Source: DATFYM01 sp035315065 (GTDB lineage: Bacteria > Acidobacteriota > Terriglobia > UBA7540). Taken from it: DNA of 64,000 bases. Position 1 is the first letter of the stretch. The number at the start of each line of letters is the position of its first letter. The notes under the pieces are model-generated. The model was given only the letters and a program-made list of their open reading frames with translations, did not search any database and was not told where the DNA came from. The stretch spans positions 1-64,000 of the forward strand of contig DATFYM010000203.1 in the NCBI GenBank assembly GCA_035315065.1. Reading direction: 5' to 3'. Shown here piece by piece: positions 24,160 to 32,680 of the stretch. The translations under genes were made by a program, and so were the position numbers.

Positions 24160-24882
24160 ATGCGGCTTGTAATCACCCTGACTTATACGGCTTACCGTGC
24201 CAGCTACAACACGCCCGTAGGAGCTTCATTCTGGGGAAGCTTCGTTCGGGTAGGCGTCTTTCTCTTCCTGGCTGCTCTTCTCGGTGCGCCGGCCTGCTCG
24301 CACGCTCAGAACAGCGGCCCGGAGCGCGACGCCTGGCAGCGGCCCGGCGAAGTGCTGGACGAATTGGGCATCCACGCCGGCAGCGTGGTCGCCGACGTGG
24401 GATGCGGTCGCGGTTACTTCACCTTCAAGCTGGCGGAGCGCGTGGGACCACAGGGCAAGGTCTACGCCGAGGACATCGATAACGAGGCGCTCGACAGCGT
24501 TCGCCTGGAGGCCAAGAAAAAGGACCTCACCCAGATCCTGGCGATAGCCGGCACTGAGCACGACGTCAGCTTGCCCCCTGCGAGCCTCGATGTAGTGCTC
24601 GCCGTCAACACCTTCCACGAGTGGCAGCACTACGATCAAATGCTGCAAGGCGTGTATAAGGCGCTCAAGCCTGGCGGATTGTTCGGCCTCATCGACCGCT
24701 CTGCCGAGGCCGGTCATCCCCGCGCCTACTATTACGATCATCACCGGATGCCGGAAGCCCTCGAGCGCGAGGACGTTACGCACAGCGGGTTCCGTTTCTT
24801 GCGCGAGGAACACGGTTTCACTCGACCCAACGACCACAGCGAGTTTTATTTCCTGGTTTTTGAGAAGCCACAGTCGCAGTGA
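24160..24882 (+). CDS. Exported class I SAM-dependent methyltransferase
   Basis: A 240-residue protein with a Rossmann-type methyltransferase domain: motif I V-A-D-V-G-C-G-R-G-Y-F at about residues 79-89, the acidic D-I-D-N-E ribose contact, and V-L-A-V-N-T-F-H-E-W further on. It is preceded by an N-terminal hydrophobic segment (V-F-L-F-L-A-A-L-L-G-A-P) ending A-C-S-H-A-Q, typical of a signal peptide or lipoprotein signal. Such exported methyltransferase homologues are widespread in Gram-negatives, yet SAM is not expected in the periplasm. The start has no good Shine-Dalgarno sequence and the 30-residue pre-signal stretch is long. Confidence 0.8.
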   Translation: MRLVITLTYTAYRASYNTPVGASFWGSFVRVGVFLFLAALLGAPACSHAQNSGPERDAWQRPGEVLDELGIHAGSVVADVGCGRGYFTFKLAERVGPQGKVYAEDIDNEALDSVRLEAKKKDLTQILAIAGTEHDVSLPPASLDVVLAVNTFHEWQHYDQMLQGVYKALKPGGLFGLIDRSAEAGHPRAYYYDHHRMPEALEREDVTHSGFRFLREEHGFTRPNDHSEFYFLVFEKPQSQ

Positions 24883-24945
24883 TGACCGACGTGCCGCGTA
24901 CGCGTTCTAAAAACGCCCGGACCTTTCCTTCTTTTTTAAGCCATC

Positions 24946-27267
24946 TCAGGGTGTGACTTGAAGCTCCGCTTCCGAGCCTTCCACTGAGCTCGGCCCGATC
25001 CATACGGTGACCTTCGCCGGCTCGACGACGTCTTTCATGTCGATGTTCCAGAATCTCAACTCGTCCCGGCCCAAAGTGAATTCGACACGCTTGGATTCTC
25101 CGGCCCCTAACGAAATGCGCTGAAACCCTTTCAGCTCGCGGACCGGACGAGCCACGCTGGTTCCCTGTTCACGGATATAGAACTGCACAGTTTCGTCGCC
25201 CCCGCGGTCGCCGGTGTTCTTCACTTCCGCCGACACGCGCAAGGGCTCCGCGCTCCCCGCGTTGAGCGCCGCGGCGCTGAGTTGCTTGGCGCTCAGAGTC
25301 AGGGGCGAGAATGAGAAGATCGTATAGGACAGGCCGAATCCAAATGGGAACAACGGCGAATTCTGCTCGTCGATGTAGCGCGAGAAGAAACGCTCGCCAA
25401 AGTTCTGCGGGGGATGCGTCAGATCCAGGTTACCTGCTGGACGACCAGTGGGAAGCGCGTTGTAGTAGAGAGGCTCCTGGCCGACTGACCGCGGGAAGCT
25501 GACGGTCAGACGTCCGCTGGGATTAGCATCGCCAAAGAGCGTCCGAACAATGGCCGGTCCCGCCTCAATCCCCGGAAACCAGGCTTCCAGCAGCGCTGCC
25601 ATGTGCGGAAGCGCCGAGGTGAGTGTCAGCGGATGACCGTTGAACAGGACTACCACCACCGGCTTTCCGGTCGCGGCGACCGCGTCGAGTAACTTCTCCT
25701 GATTGCCGGGCAAATTGAGATGCGCACGCGAGCCCGCCTCGCCGGACGACCACGCTTCCTCGCCAAGCGCCAGTACCGCGACGTCCGCCTTGCGAGCTGC
25801 CTCCACAGCCTCCGCAAAGCCTGCCTCGGAATCCCCCCAAACATCTGTGCCCTTCGCGTAGGTGATGCTGATCGGGCGCTGCTTCGCGTAATCGTCAAGC
25901 GCGGCTCTTAGCGTGACGACGTCCGTCGGGCTGCTCTCGAAGGTTGACCAGGCTCCCAGCATATCGCGCGCTGCGTCGGCGAGCGGACCGATCAGCGCGA
26001 TCGCCGTCACTTTCGAAGTCAGAGGCAGGATGGGCGTGCCGCCGGCGACTCCATCGTTCTTCAGCAGGACTAATGATTGCTCGGCTATGGTTCGCGCCGT
26101 CTCGCGATACTCGGGCTTGATTTGTGCAGCACGCGGAGTTTCTTTGACGTAGGGACGATCGAAGAGGCCGAGCGCGAACTTGACGCGCAAAATTCGCCGC
26201 ACGGCCTCATCGATCGCTGCTTGCGGCACGGAGCCGGATTTCACTTGATCGACGAGACTATCGTAAAGGTGGTCTTCCATATCCATGTCGACCCCGGCAA
26301 GGAATGCCTTGCGCGCCGCCGTGGCCCCATCGTTGGCAATCCCGTGCGGAATGAGTTCCCGAATCGAGCCATAATCGCTGACCACAAATCCTGGAAATTT
26401 CCATTCTTGCTTGAGAACCTCGGTCAGAGTGAAGTGATTGGCGGATGCGGGAACCCCGTTGAGCGCGTTGAAGGCACTCATGAGTGTGGCCGCGCCGGTT
26501 TCAACGGCAGCGTGAAATGGCGGCAGATAAACCTGCCGGAGCGTGCGTTCTGACATCTCCGTGGTGTTGTAGTCTCGACCACCTTCCGCCGCGCCGTACG
26601 CCACGTAGTGCTTCACGCAGGCGGCAATGGAATCGGGGGAGTCGAGCTGCTTACCCTGATACCCTCGCACATAAGCGGCCGCCATCACCGAGCCCAGATA
26701 GGGGTCCTCGCCTGCGCCTTCCACAATGCGGCCCCAACGGGCGTCACGCGCGATATCGACCATGGGCGAGAACGTCCAGCGCACGCCGGCCGCGGAAGCT
26801 TCCTCCGCCGCGATGCGCGACGCCCGCTCCACCAACTGTGGGTTCCAGGCCGCCGACATGCCGAGCGGCACCGGGAACGTGGTGCGGAAGCCGTGAATCA
26901 CATCCAAGCCGAACAGCACTGGAATGTGCAGCCGCGATTTCTCTACGGCGCTCTTCTGAACCGCATTGATCATCGAGGCCTTCGTCATGTTAAAGAGGCT
27001 TCCGATCGCCCCCTTAGCGGCGGCGTCATCCCATCTCGATCCGCCCTCGCCGAGTCCGGTCACGCCGGCGAAGGCGTCGCGCTGATTGAGCTGGCCGACC
27101 TTTTCTTCCAGTGTCATCTGCTCGAGCAGCGCATTCACGCGCGCCTCAATCGCCGGGTCGGTGAGGGCGGCGCCCGCATTCTGGGCCGCGAGTTTCGTCG
27201 CTTGGCACAAGAACACTAAAACGATAGCGGCGAGAAATGGGTAACAGGTGGATGTTTTGCGGAGCAT
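24946..27267 (-). CDS. bglX: Periplasmic beta-glucosidase (GH3)
   Basis: A 773-residue exported enzyme from the ATG at 27267, starting L-R-K-T-S and a signal peptide (F-L-A-A-I-V-L-V-F-L-C-Q). It follows the BglX layout: N-terminal TIM barrel (M-T-L-E-E-K-V-G-Q-L), the nucleophile Asp298 in G-F-V-V-S-D-Y-G-S, an alpha/beta sandwich domain (V-V-V-L-F-N-G-H-P-L-T-L), and a C-terminal fibronectin III-like domain (V-Q-F-Y-I-R-E). The S-D-Y variant, rather than S-D-W, occurs in the family. It would release glucose from beta-linked oligosaccharides, fitting the GH51 enzyme nearby. Confidence 0.93.
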   Translation of the reverse strand: MLRKTSTCYPFLAAIVLVFLCQATKLAAQNAGAALTDPAIEARVNALLEQMTLEEKVGQLNQRDAFAGVTGLGEGGSRWDDAAAKGAIGSLFNMTKASMINAVQKSAVEKSRLHIPVLFGLDVIHGFRTTFPVPLGMSAAWNPQLVERASRIAAEEASAAGVRWTFSPMVDIARDARWGRIVEGAGEDPYLGSVMAAAYVRGYQGKQLDSPDSIAACVKHYVAYGAAEGGRDYNTTEMSERTLRQVYLPPFHAAVETGAATLMSAFNALNGVPASANHFTLTEVLKQEWKFPGFVVSDYGSIRELIPHGIANDGATAARKAFLAGVDMDMEDHLYDSLVDQVKSGSVPQAAIDEAVRRILRVKFALGLFDRPYVKETPRAAQIKPEYRETARTIAEQSLVLLKNDGVAGGTPILPLTSKVTAIALIGPLADAARDMLGAWSTFESSPTDVVTLRAALDDYAKQRPISITYAKGTDVWGDSEAGFAEAVEAARKADVAVLALGEEAWSSGEAGSRAHLNLPGNQEKLLDAVAATGKPVVVVLFNGHPLTLTSALPHMAALLEAWFPGIEAGPAIVRTLFGDANPSGRLTVSFPRSVGQEPLYYNALPTGRPAGNLDLTHPPQNFGERFFSRYIDEQNSPLFPFGFGLSYTIFSFSPLTLSAKQLSAAALNAGSAEPLRVSAEVKNTGDRGGDETVQFYIREQGTSVARPVRELKGFQRISLGAGESKRVEFTLGRDELRFWNIDMKDVVEPAKVTVWIGPSSVEGSEAELQVTP

Positions 27268-27306
27268 GGGAGCGATCCTTCCGATCGATGAGATTGAGGC
27301 AAGCAC

Positions 27307-27758
27307 CTTGAGAAAAACTCTGGAAGATTAACCACCGCGGCACCAAGGATAACATACACCCGACCGCCTCGGAACGCAATCGTCCGATAGGGCACATCAA
27401 ATCTGAAGGACTTGCCAGGTCCGTTTTGAGTTCGTTCTAAGAGGTGTATGCAGAATCTAAAGGACTTACTGGGTTCGTTTTGGGTTCGTTCTAAGCCTCA
27501 TGGGGTTGATTCTCAGAGATTTGATTGATTCGTTTGACCCGTCTCCGGTTTTTTCGCCGATCCCTGCCACGCTGACCACCATTTCATCTCGGGCGATCCG
27601 CCGTCCCAATGCGAACCGTCCCCCTTACGGAACGGCTTGCTTCTTCTCTCCCCATCGTTAATCGTTAATCCTCAATCGTCAATTCCGCTCCGTCCCAACG
27701 CGAACCGTCTACCCTTTACCGGGTGCCTTGGTTCTTTCTCTTTCAATCGTCAAATTCT
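27307..27758. repeat. Spacer with G/T-rich 'TTCGTTTTGGGTTCGTT' units
   Basis: About 450 bases without a gene. At 27403-27530 the phrase 'AAGGACTT(G/A)C' followed by GGTTCGTTTTGGGTTCGTTC is repeated twice or more. Related units occur at 32090-32270 and, weaker, at 61905-61985. From about 27560 a second direct repeat, CGTCCCAATGCGAACCGTC and CGTCCCAACGCGAACCGTC, encloses the CAATCGTCAAT words. Confidence 0.75.
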
Positions 27759-28997
27759 TCAGGCCACGGCCGACGGGTCTGCCGAACCGCTGGTTGCCTG
27801 ATCGGTAGTAGCGCTGACCGGAGATTTGGCGGGAGGCGCCGACTCCGGCCGTTGAAATCTGATCTCAGATCTTTGCGTTATCCACCACCTCAGAGCCCCC
27901 GCCACTTTCTCCGTCACCTCGTCCATCTGGCGAACGAAGTCACCGTCAAGCTTCAGGATAAAGTTGATATCAAAGATGCGGTCGAGGAGGTCCTCCTCGG
28001 ACCCGGGCGCGCTGGCCGCCGCTTCCTGAAAAAGCCGCTCCAACCCCTGCCCTTCCGTCTGCTCCCGCCGTTTCCACCATCGCAGCCGCTCCCAGATGGC
28101 TTGCGACACCTTCCCCACTACCCCCGCCCCCTCTTCTCCCTCCAGGTCCAGAGCCCGCCCCACCAGCCCCTGGAACTCCTCCAAAGTCTTGGGCAGCGGC
28201 GGGATAACTACTCTGCTGGGCTCGCTGGTTTCTCCTTCGAGGTTCCCGGCGTCGCCCTTCCCGCCTTCCCCTTCTTCTTGCGCCGCCCCGACCGCGGACT
28301 CTGCGCCCCCTCCGGCCGCCGCCGGTTCCCCTCGGGTTTCGCGTTCCTCGCGTTCCGCCTCGGCTCGTTCCCGCCGCGCCTCCCGCAACTCCTCCAGCGC
28401 CGTCGCCAGCGAAAACCCGTCCATCGCCTCGGCCCCATAACGTGCCTCGAGCATTTTCCGCAGGAGCTCGGCGATCTTGTCGTTCAACCGGCGGGCCTCC
28501 ACCACCACCCGCGACCCCTCCAGGCACTGCAACAACTGCAGGGCCAGGTTGAAAGCTTCGTTGGCGCCCAGCGGTTGGGTTCGGGCGATCGCCGCCGTGA
28601 GCAGGCGCATGATTCGCCGGCCTTCGCGCCGCGTAGCGGCTTGGATCTTTCGCAATCGCTTGGCAATGAGGGCCGCAGCTTGGTCCAACTCCGCCGCGCC
28701 CGTCGACGGCCGGGCGCCACGCATTCCAGGCAGCGGCGGGACGATGGGAACCGGCGGAACCTCGGAGGCAGGAAAGACATCCTCCAGTTTCGCGCGCAGG
28801 TCCTCCGTCTGTTGGCGGAGCTTGGCCTTCGCCTTCTCGAGGTTACCGATGTTGGCGGCGTAGCGCTTGGGGGTCTTGCGGTACACCTTCTCCCTGGGCG
28901 CCAGACGCGCCTGCGCGAGATTAGCCATCAACTTCGCCTTGCGCTCGGGCGTCATCACGTACTTGCGCTTCGGTTTCGGCTCGTTCTGCGCTTCCAT
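27759..28997 (-). CDS. Charged coiled-coil-like protein of unknown function
   Basis: A 412-residue protein I do not recognise by name. The N-terminus is very basic and has two like segments (R-K-A-K-L-M-A-N-L-A-Q-A-R and R-Y-A-A-N-I-G-N-L-E-K-A), a style seen in repeated acidobacterial hypothetical proteins. Residues ~90-200 are helical with R-R-E-G-R-R-I-M-R-L-L; a long E/R-rich segment (~200-270) should be a coiled coil or disordered, and a W-W-K-R-R and A-L-R-W-W pair lies near the end. No signal peptide. The start is ATG at 28997. Long open frames on the opposite strand are GC-driven shadows. Confidence 0.6.
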   Translation of the reverse strand: MEAQNEPKPKRKYVMTPERKAKLMANLAQARLAPREKVYRKTPKRYAANIGNLEKAKAKLRQQTEDLRAKLEDVFPASEVPPVPIVPPLPGMRGARPSTGAAELDQAAALIAKRLRKIQAATRREGRRIMRLLTAAIARTQPLGANEAFNLALQLLQCLEGSRVVVEARRLNDKIAELLRKMLEARYGAEAMDGFSLATALEELREARRERAEAEREERETRGEPAAAGGGAESAVGAAQEEGEGGKGDAGNLEGETSEPSRVVIPPLPKTLEEFQGLVGRALDLEGEEGAGVVGKVSQAIWERLRWWKRREQTEGQGLERLFQEAAASAPGSEEDLLDRIFDINFILKLDGDFVRQMDEVTEKVAGALRWWITQRSEIRFQRPESAPPAKSPVSATTDQATSGSADPSAVA

Positions 28998-29220
28998 CAA
29001 CGGTTACCGGAGATCAGAAATCAGAAAGTAGAAATCAGAACTTCACTCTTCACAATTCTCACCCCTCGGTCCACTCTGGCGCCGGTCGGGGTCTGCGTCA
29101 AACGCACCAAATCCTCGATAACTCTCCGATTATATATTGTTGAAGACATTAATGTCAAGTAAAAAACTCAGTCAGTTTTTGGAAAGGCAGACCCCTCTGG
29201 CAGGCGATAGGGGGTTCACG

Positions 29221-31782
29221 TTACTCAGTCCGCAAGGCCTGGATGGGATCGATTGACGCCGCCCGTCGCGCCGGAACCAGGCCTGCCACCAGGGCGCACG
29301 CTGCCAGGACGCCTGCCGCCAAGGCAAGGATCACCGGGTTTCGGCTCTCGACGCCGTAGAGCTGGCTCGACAAGAGTTTTCCGCCGGCCAGCGCCGCCGG
29401 AATGCCGATGGCCAGTCCCAGCGCGATCTGCACCAGAGCGCCGCGCAGGATCAGCCCCACCACGCTGGCGCGGTCGGCGCCGAGCGCCATGCGGATGCCG
29501 ATCTCGCTGGTACGGCGTGCCACGGAATAGGACGTCACGCCATAGAGGCCCACGCAGGCCAGAAGGAGTGCGAGCAGGCCGAACAGCTCCGTGAGCCGCG
29601 CGATCAACCGGTCCTGATTGAAGTTGCGGGCAAGCTGCTCGGTGAGGCTCACCACGTCGATCACCGTCAGGTTAGGGTTGATGTCGGCGAGCGTCTTCCG
29701 CACGGCCGCTTCCAGGTTCTCGGGTTTGCCCGCCACGCGCAGTTCAATGTCGCCCAGATACTCCGAACCGGTCGCCCACCCCCCCTTGGAGTAGTCCCTG
29801 GGCATTTGCCCGAAGGGGATGAAGAACGTGGGGTAGGCGGGCTCGCGAGCGTCCTGATACTTCGCATCCTGCACAATACCCACGATCTCGAAGTCGGCGC
29901 TGTTCTTCGCGCCAACCCCGAAGCGCTTGCCAATAGGGTCCTCTTTGGGAAAGTACTTGCGCGCGAAGGTCTCATTCACAACGGCCACCAGCGCCGCGGC
30001 GGGCGTGTCGTGTTCGTTGATCAAACGCCCCCGCACCAAACGCGTACCGATGGTTTCGAAGTAGTGAGCGCTGACCCGATCGAAGGACGAGCCGATCCGC
30101 TCATCGGGTGGATGGCCTTGGATATTGATACCGAAGGACCAGTTATCGCCCCGCATGGGACTGTAGAGCGAGTAGCTGGCACTGACGACCCCGGGAATCT
30201 GAGGCAGGCGCTCATCGAGTTGCCGGTAGAGGCCAAGGAGTTCTTCCGGTTTGTATCCAGCGACTCCCGGGTTCACCCGCACGATCAAGCGGCCCTCGGG
30301 CTCGAAGCCGAAGCGCTGGCTTTCGAGATTGCGGAGGGTCTGGGTGAGCAGACCGGCGCCGATCAGGAGAACGGCGGAAAGCGCCACCTGGATCACCACC
30401 AGGGACTTGCGAGCCAACGAGGAGCGCTCGCGCGTGGAGCGTCCGGCGCCGCGCAGCGCCTCGGCCGGGTCGGAGTGCGAAGTGATCCAGGCGGGCGCTA
30501 CGCCGAAGACGATCCCGGTGACCAGCGAAAGCAGGAAGGCGAAACCGAGCACGGTGAGGGAAGGCATCGGGTCGATGGGGATGAAGTGCGAGCCGCGGAA
30601 GGCGATCAGCAGAATGGTGCGCGTGCCGGCAAAAGCCACCGCGAGGCCCGCCAAACCTCCCAGCACCGCCAGCAGGACGCTTTCGGTAAGGGTCTGCCGG
30701 ATCAGCCGCCGCCGTGGCGCGCCCAGCGCCACGCGAATGGCGGTTTGCAGGCGGTTAGCCGCTCCGCGCGCCAGGAGCAAGTTGGCGATGTTGGCGCAGG
30801 CGATCAGCAGGACCAGGCCGGAGATGATCATCAGTACGCGCAGGCCGGAGGCCGTCTCGTATTCCATGTTGAGGATGCCGCCGCCGGCAGGTGCGAGAGT
30901 AATGTGCTGCTTGGGAAGTTGGCTGCGGTCGTAGGCCGAAAGATCCGGCTGGGCGGAGAGCCACTGTTGCAGTTCGACCGTGACCTTGGACTGCACCGCG
31001 GCCGGTGTGGCGCCGGCCTTCATTCGTCCGATGACGTAGAGCCAATGATCGCCGGGGCTATTCAAGACCGAATTCTGCCGCATCAGGGCCGGTTCGCTGG
31101 CCAGAGGCAGCCAGAAATCGGGCGGGCTATCGCTCAGGCGGTCGCCGAAGAAGCCGGCTGGCGCGATGCCCACTACGGTGTAGGGCTCCTGATTGATGGT
31201 GAAGCTGGCACCGACCACCGAGGGATCGAGCCCGTAGTGTTCCTGCCAGGTGCGATAGCTCATCATCGCCACCGGCGGCGCGCCGGGCTTGTCGTCGGCG
31301 GGCGTAATCGCGCGGCCGGCGAAAACGCCGATTCCGAAGGTGGAGAAGTAATTGCCGGAAATGAACTCGCCGGCGAACGGTTCTGCTGCGCCGGGCGAGC
31401 CGCTGCGGCGCGCGCTCAACTCCTGCTGGCCGCCCTGAAAGGCCGCCATCTCGCTGAACTCGGGCGTGTGGTCGCGGAACTGTTGATAGAGGGAGTAGGA
31501 GTAAATTGCCCAGTTGTCCTGGTTTCCGCCAATCACGCAGCAGTTCCCATTGTTCCCGAGGCGGTAGAGTTGTTTGGGGCTGGCCACGGGCAGGCTTCGG
31601 AGCATCACCGCGTCCACCAGGGTGAAGATCGCCGTGTTGGCGCCGATGCCCAGGGCGAGCGTGAGCACTGCCACGATGGTAAAACCAGGACTCTTCGCCA
31701 GCGCCCGAAGACCGAGACGCAGGTCCCGCCACAAGGTCTCCAGCAGATGGCTGGCTTTGACTTCTCGCGCTTGTTCCTTCAC
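29221..31782 (-). CDS. MacB/FtsX-type orphan ABC permease (ADOP family)
   Basis: An 853-residue permease with two tandem FtsX units and no ATPase partner nearby, the plan of the acidobacterial duplicated orphan permeases. The N-terminal block L-R-L-G-L-R-A-L-A-K-S-P-G-F-T and the A-L-G-I-G-A-N-T-A-I-F helix are diagnostic. Each unit has one N-terminal helix, a large MacB-PCD-type periplasmic domain, and three more helices; the C-terminus ends R-R-A-A-S-I-D-P-I-Q-A-L. It probably exports or transmits force for a peptide or lipid substrate. The start is GTG at 31782, with GGGGGAG just before it; the 16 codons upstream are spacer repeat. Confidence 0.9.
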   Translation of the reverse strand: MKEQAREVKASHLLETLWRDLRLGLRALAKSPGFTIVAVLTLALGIGANTAIFTLVDAVMLRSLPVASPKQLYRLGNNGNCCVIGGNQDNWAIYSYSLYQQFRDHTPEFSEMAAFQGGQQELSARRSGSPGAAEPFAGEFISGNYFSTFGIGVFAGRAITPADDKPGAPPVAMMSYRTWQEHYGLDPSVVGASFTINQEPYTVVGIAPAGFFGDRLSDSPPDFWLPLASEPALMRQNSVLNSPGDHWLYVIGRMKAGATPAAVQSKVTVELQQWLSAQPDLSAYDRSQLPKQHITLAPAGGGILNMEYETASGLRVLMIISGLVLLIACANIANLLLARGAANRLQTAIRVALGAPRRRLIRQTLTESVLLAVLGGLAGLAVAFAGTRTILLIAFRGSHFIPIDPMPSLTVLGFAFLLSLVTGIVFGVAPAWITSHSDPAEALRGAGRSTRERSSLARKSLVVIQVALSAVLLIGAGLLTQTLRNLESQRFGFEPEGRLIVRVNPGVAGYKPEELLGLYRQLDERLPQIPGVVSASYSLYSPMRGDNWSFGINIQGHPPDERIGSSFDRVSAHYFETIGTRLVRGRLINEHDTPAAALVAVVNETFARKYFPKEDPIGKRFGVGAKNSADFEIVGIVQDAKYQDAREPAYPTFFIPFGQMPRDYSKGGWATGSEYLGDIELRVAGKPENLEAAVRKTLADINPNLTVIDVVSLTEQLARNFNQDRLIARLTELFGLLALLLACVGLYGVTSYSVARRTSEIGIRMALGADRASVVGLILRGALVQIALGLAIGIPAALAGGKLLSSQLYGVESRNPVILALAAGVLAACALVAGLVPARRAASIDPIQALRTE

Positions 31783-32680
31783 TCGCTCCCCCAATTTTCG
31801 GTTTTCAGTTCTCAGCTTGTTGTCAGCCATCAGCCGTCAGCCCTCAGCTTTCAGCAAGAAAGTCCAGTCTGTCTGGCTAAGAGCTGATAGCTGACGGCTG
31901 ATACCTCAAAACTGAGAACTGAGAACTGAGAACTGAAAACTCTTTCCCTCCCATAGACGCTCCGCAGCAAGGAAGGTTAGCCGGGACATCTCACCGGGGC
32001 TCGACCTTACCAACGGGGCGTCGGAGGTGGTCTTCAGCCCCGCCTCAGTCCCCACAAACTTGGTGAGAAGACCGGTTAGGGCATCCCGTTTTGAAGGACT
32101 TGTCGGCTTCGTTTTGGCTTTGTTTGGCTTGGTTTTGGCTTCGTTTTAGGTTTAGGCCAAAAGTCGGTATTGAATCTAAAGGGCTTGGTGGCTTCGTTTG
32201 GGTTCGTTTGGCTTCGTTTCTTGATTCATCTTATTGATTATAAACAACCTGTAGACTTCGTTTGACCTTTCTGCAAGTTTTAGGAGACCACCGGGCCACC
32301 AGCAACCGTCTCGTCGCCCCCCGACCCCTTGTCCTGCGAGGCGTCCTCGCTTTCGGCTATCGCTCCCGCCTGTCTCATCAAGCCTGCCCTGGCCTATTCG
32401 GCCTACCTGCGTCCGCTAAGGTCACGACGCTAGGTACTTAGGATCTACGATCTACAATAATAGGCTATCTGCAATGGCAGCCCGCTCGTTCAAGGTGCAT
32501 TGCTTTGCACTCATGGGCGAGGTTCAAACCAAGAGAGACCAAGGTTAGCAAGGATAGCGCGGACCCCGGGCTTCGAGGGGTCCGGTCGAGTCCACCGAAC
32601 CAGTGTCCGTCCCGCCGGCTGATTCAAATAGCATTTGCTGTCCTCCAACCCGCCCGAAGGAAGGCACGAGGCGTTGTTCA
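31783..32680. repeat. Long spacer: stutter repeats and G/T-rich units, no gene
   Basis: At 31800-31945 the words TTTTCAGTTCTCAGC, CATCAGCCGTCAG and later AACTGAGAACTGAGAACTGAG form inverted arms. At 32090-32270 the TTCGTTTTGGCTTCGTTTT units recur, matching 27403-27530. The remaining ~400 bases (32280-32680) have no convincing coding frame or RNA gene. Confidence 0.65.

Noticed and set aside
27723..29162. 479-codon plus-strand frame opposite the charged hypothetical protein
   Set aside because: Pro/Arg/Ser/Leu low complexity, running into spacer repeats at both ends; the minus-strand frame has a better start and composition.
29806..31887. 693-codon frame antisense to the ADOP permease
   Set aside because: Rich in G, R, A and H with no family features; shadow of a well-supported gene.
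32460..32600. Possible tRNA around 'GAGGTTCAAACC'
   Set aside because: No acceptor, D or anticodon stems can be paired around it, and no conserved spacing is found.
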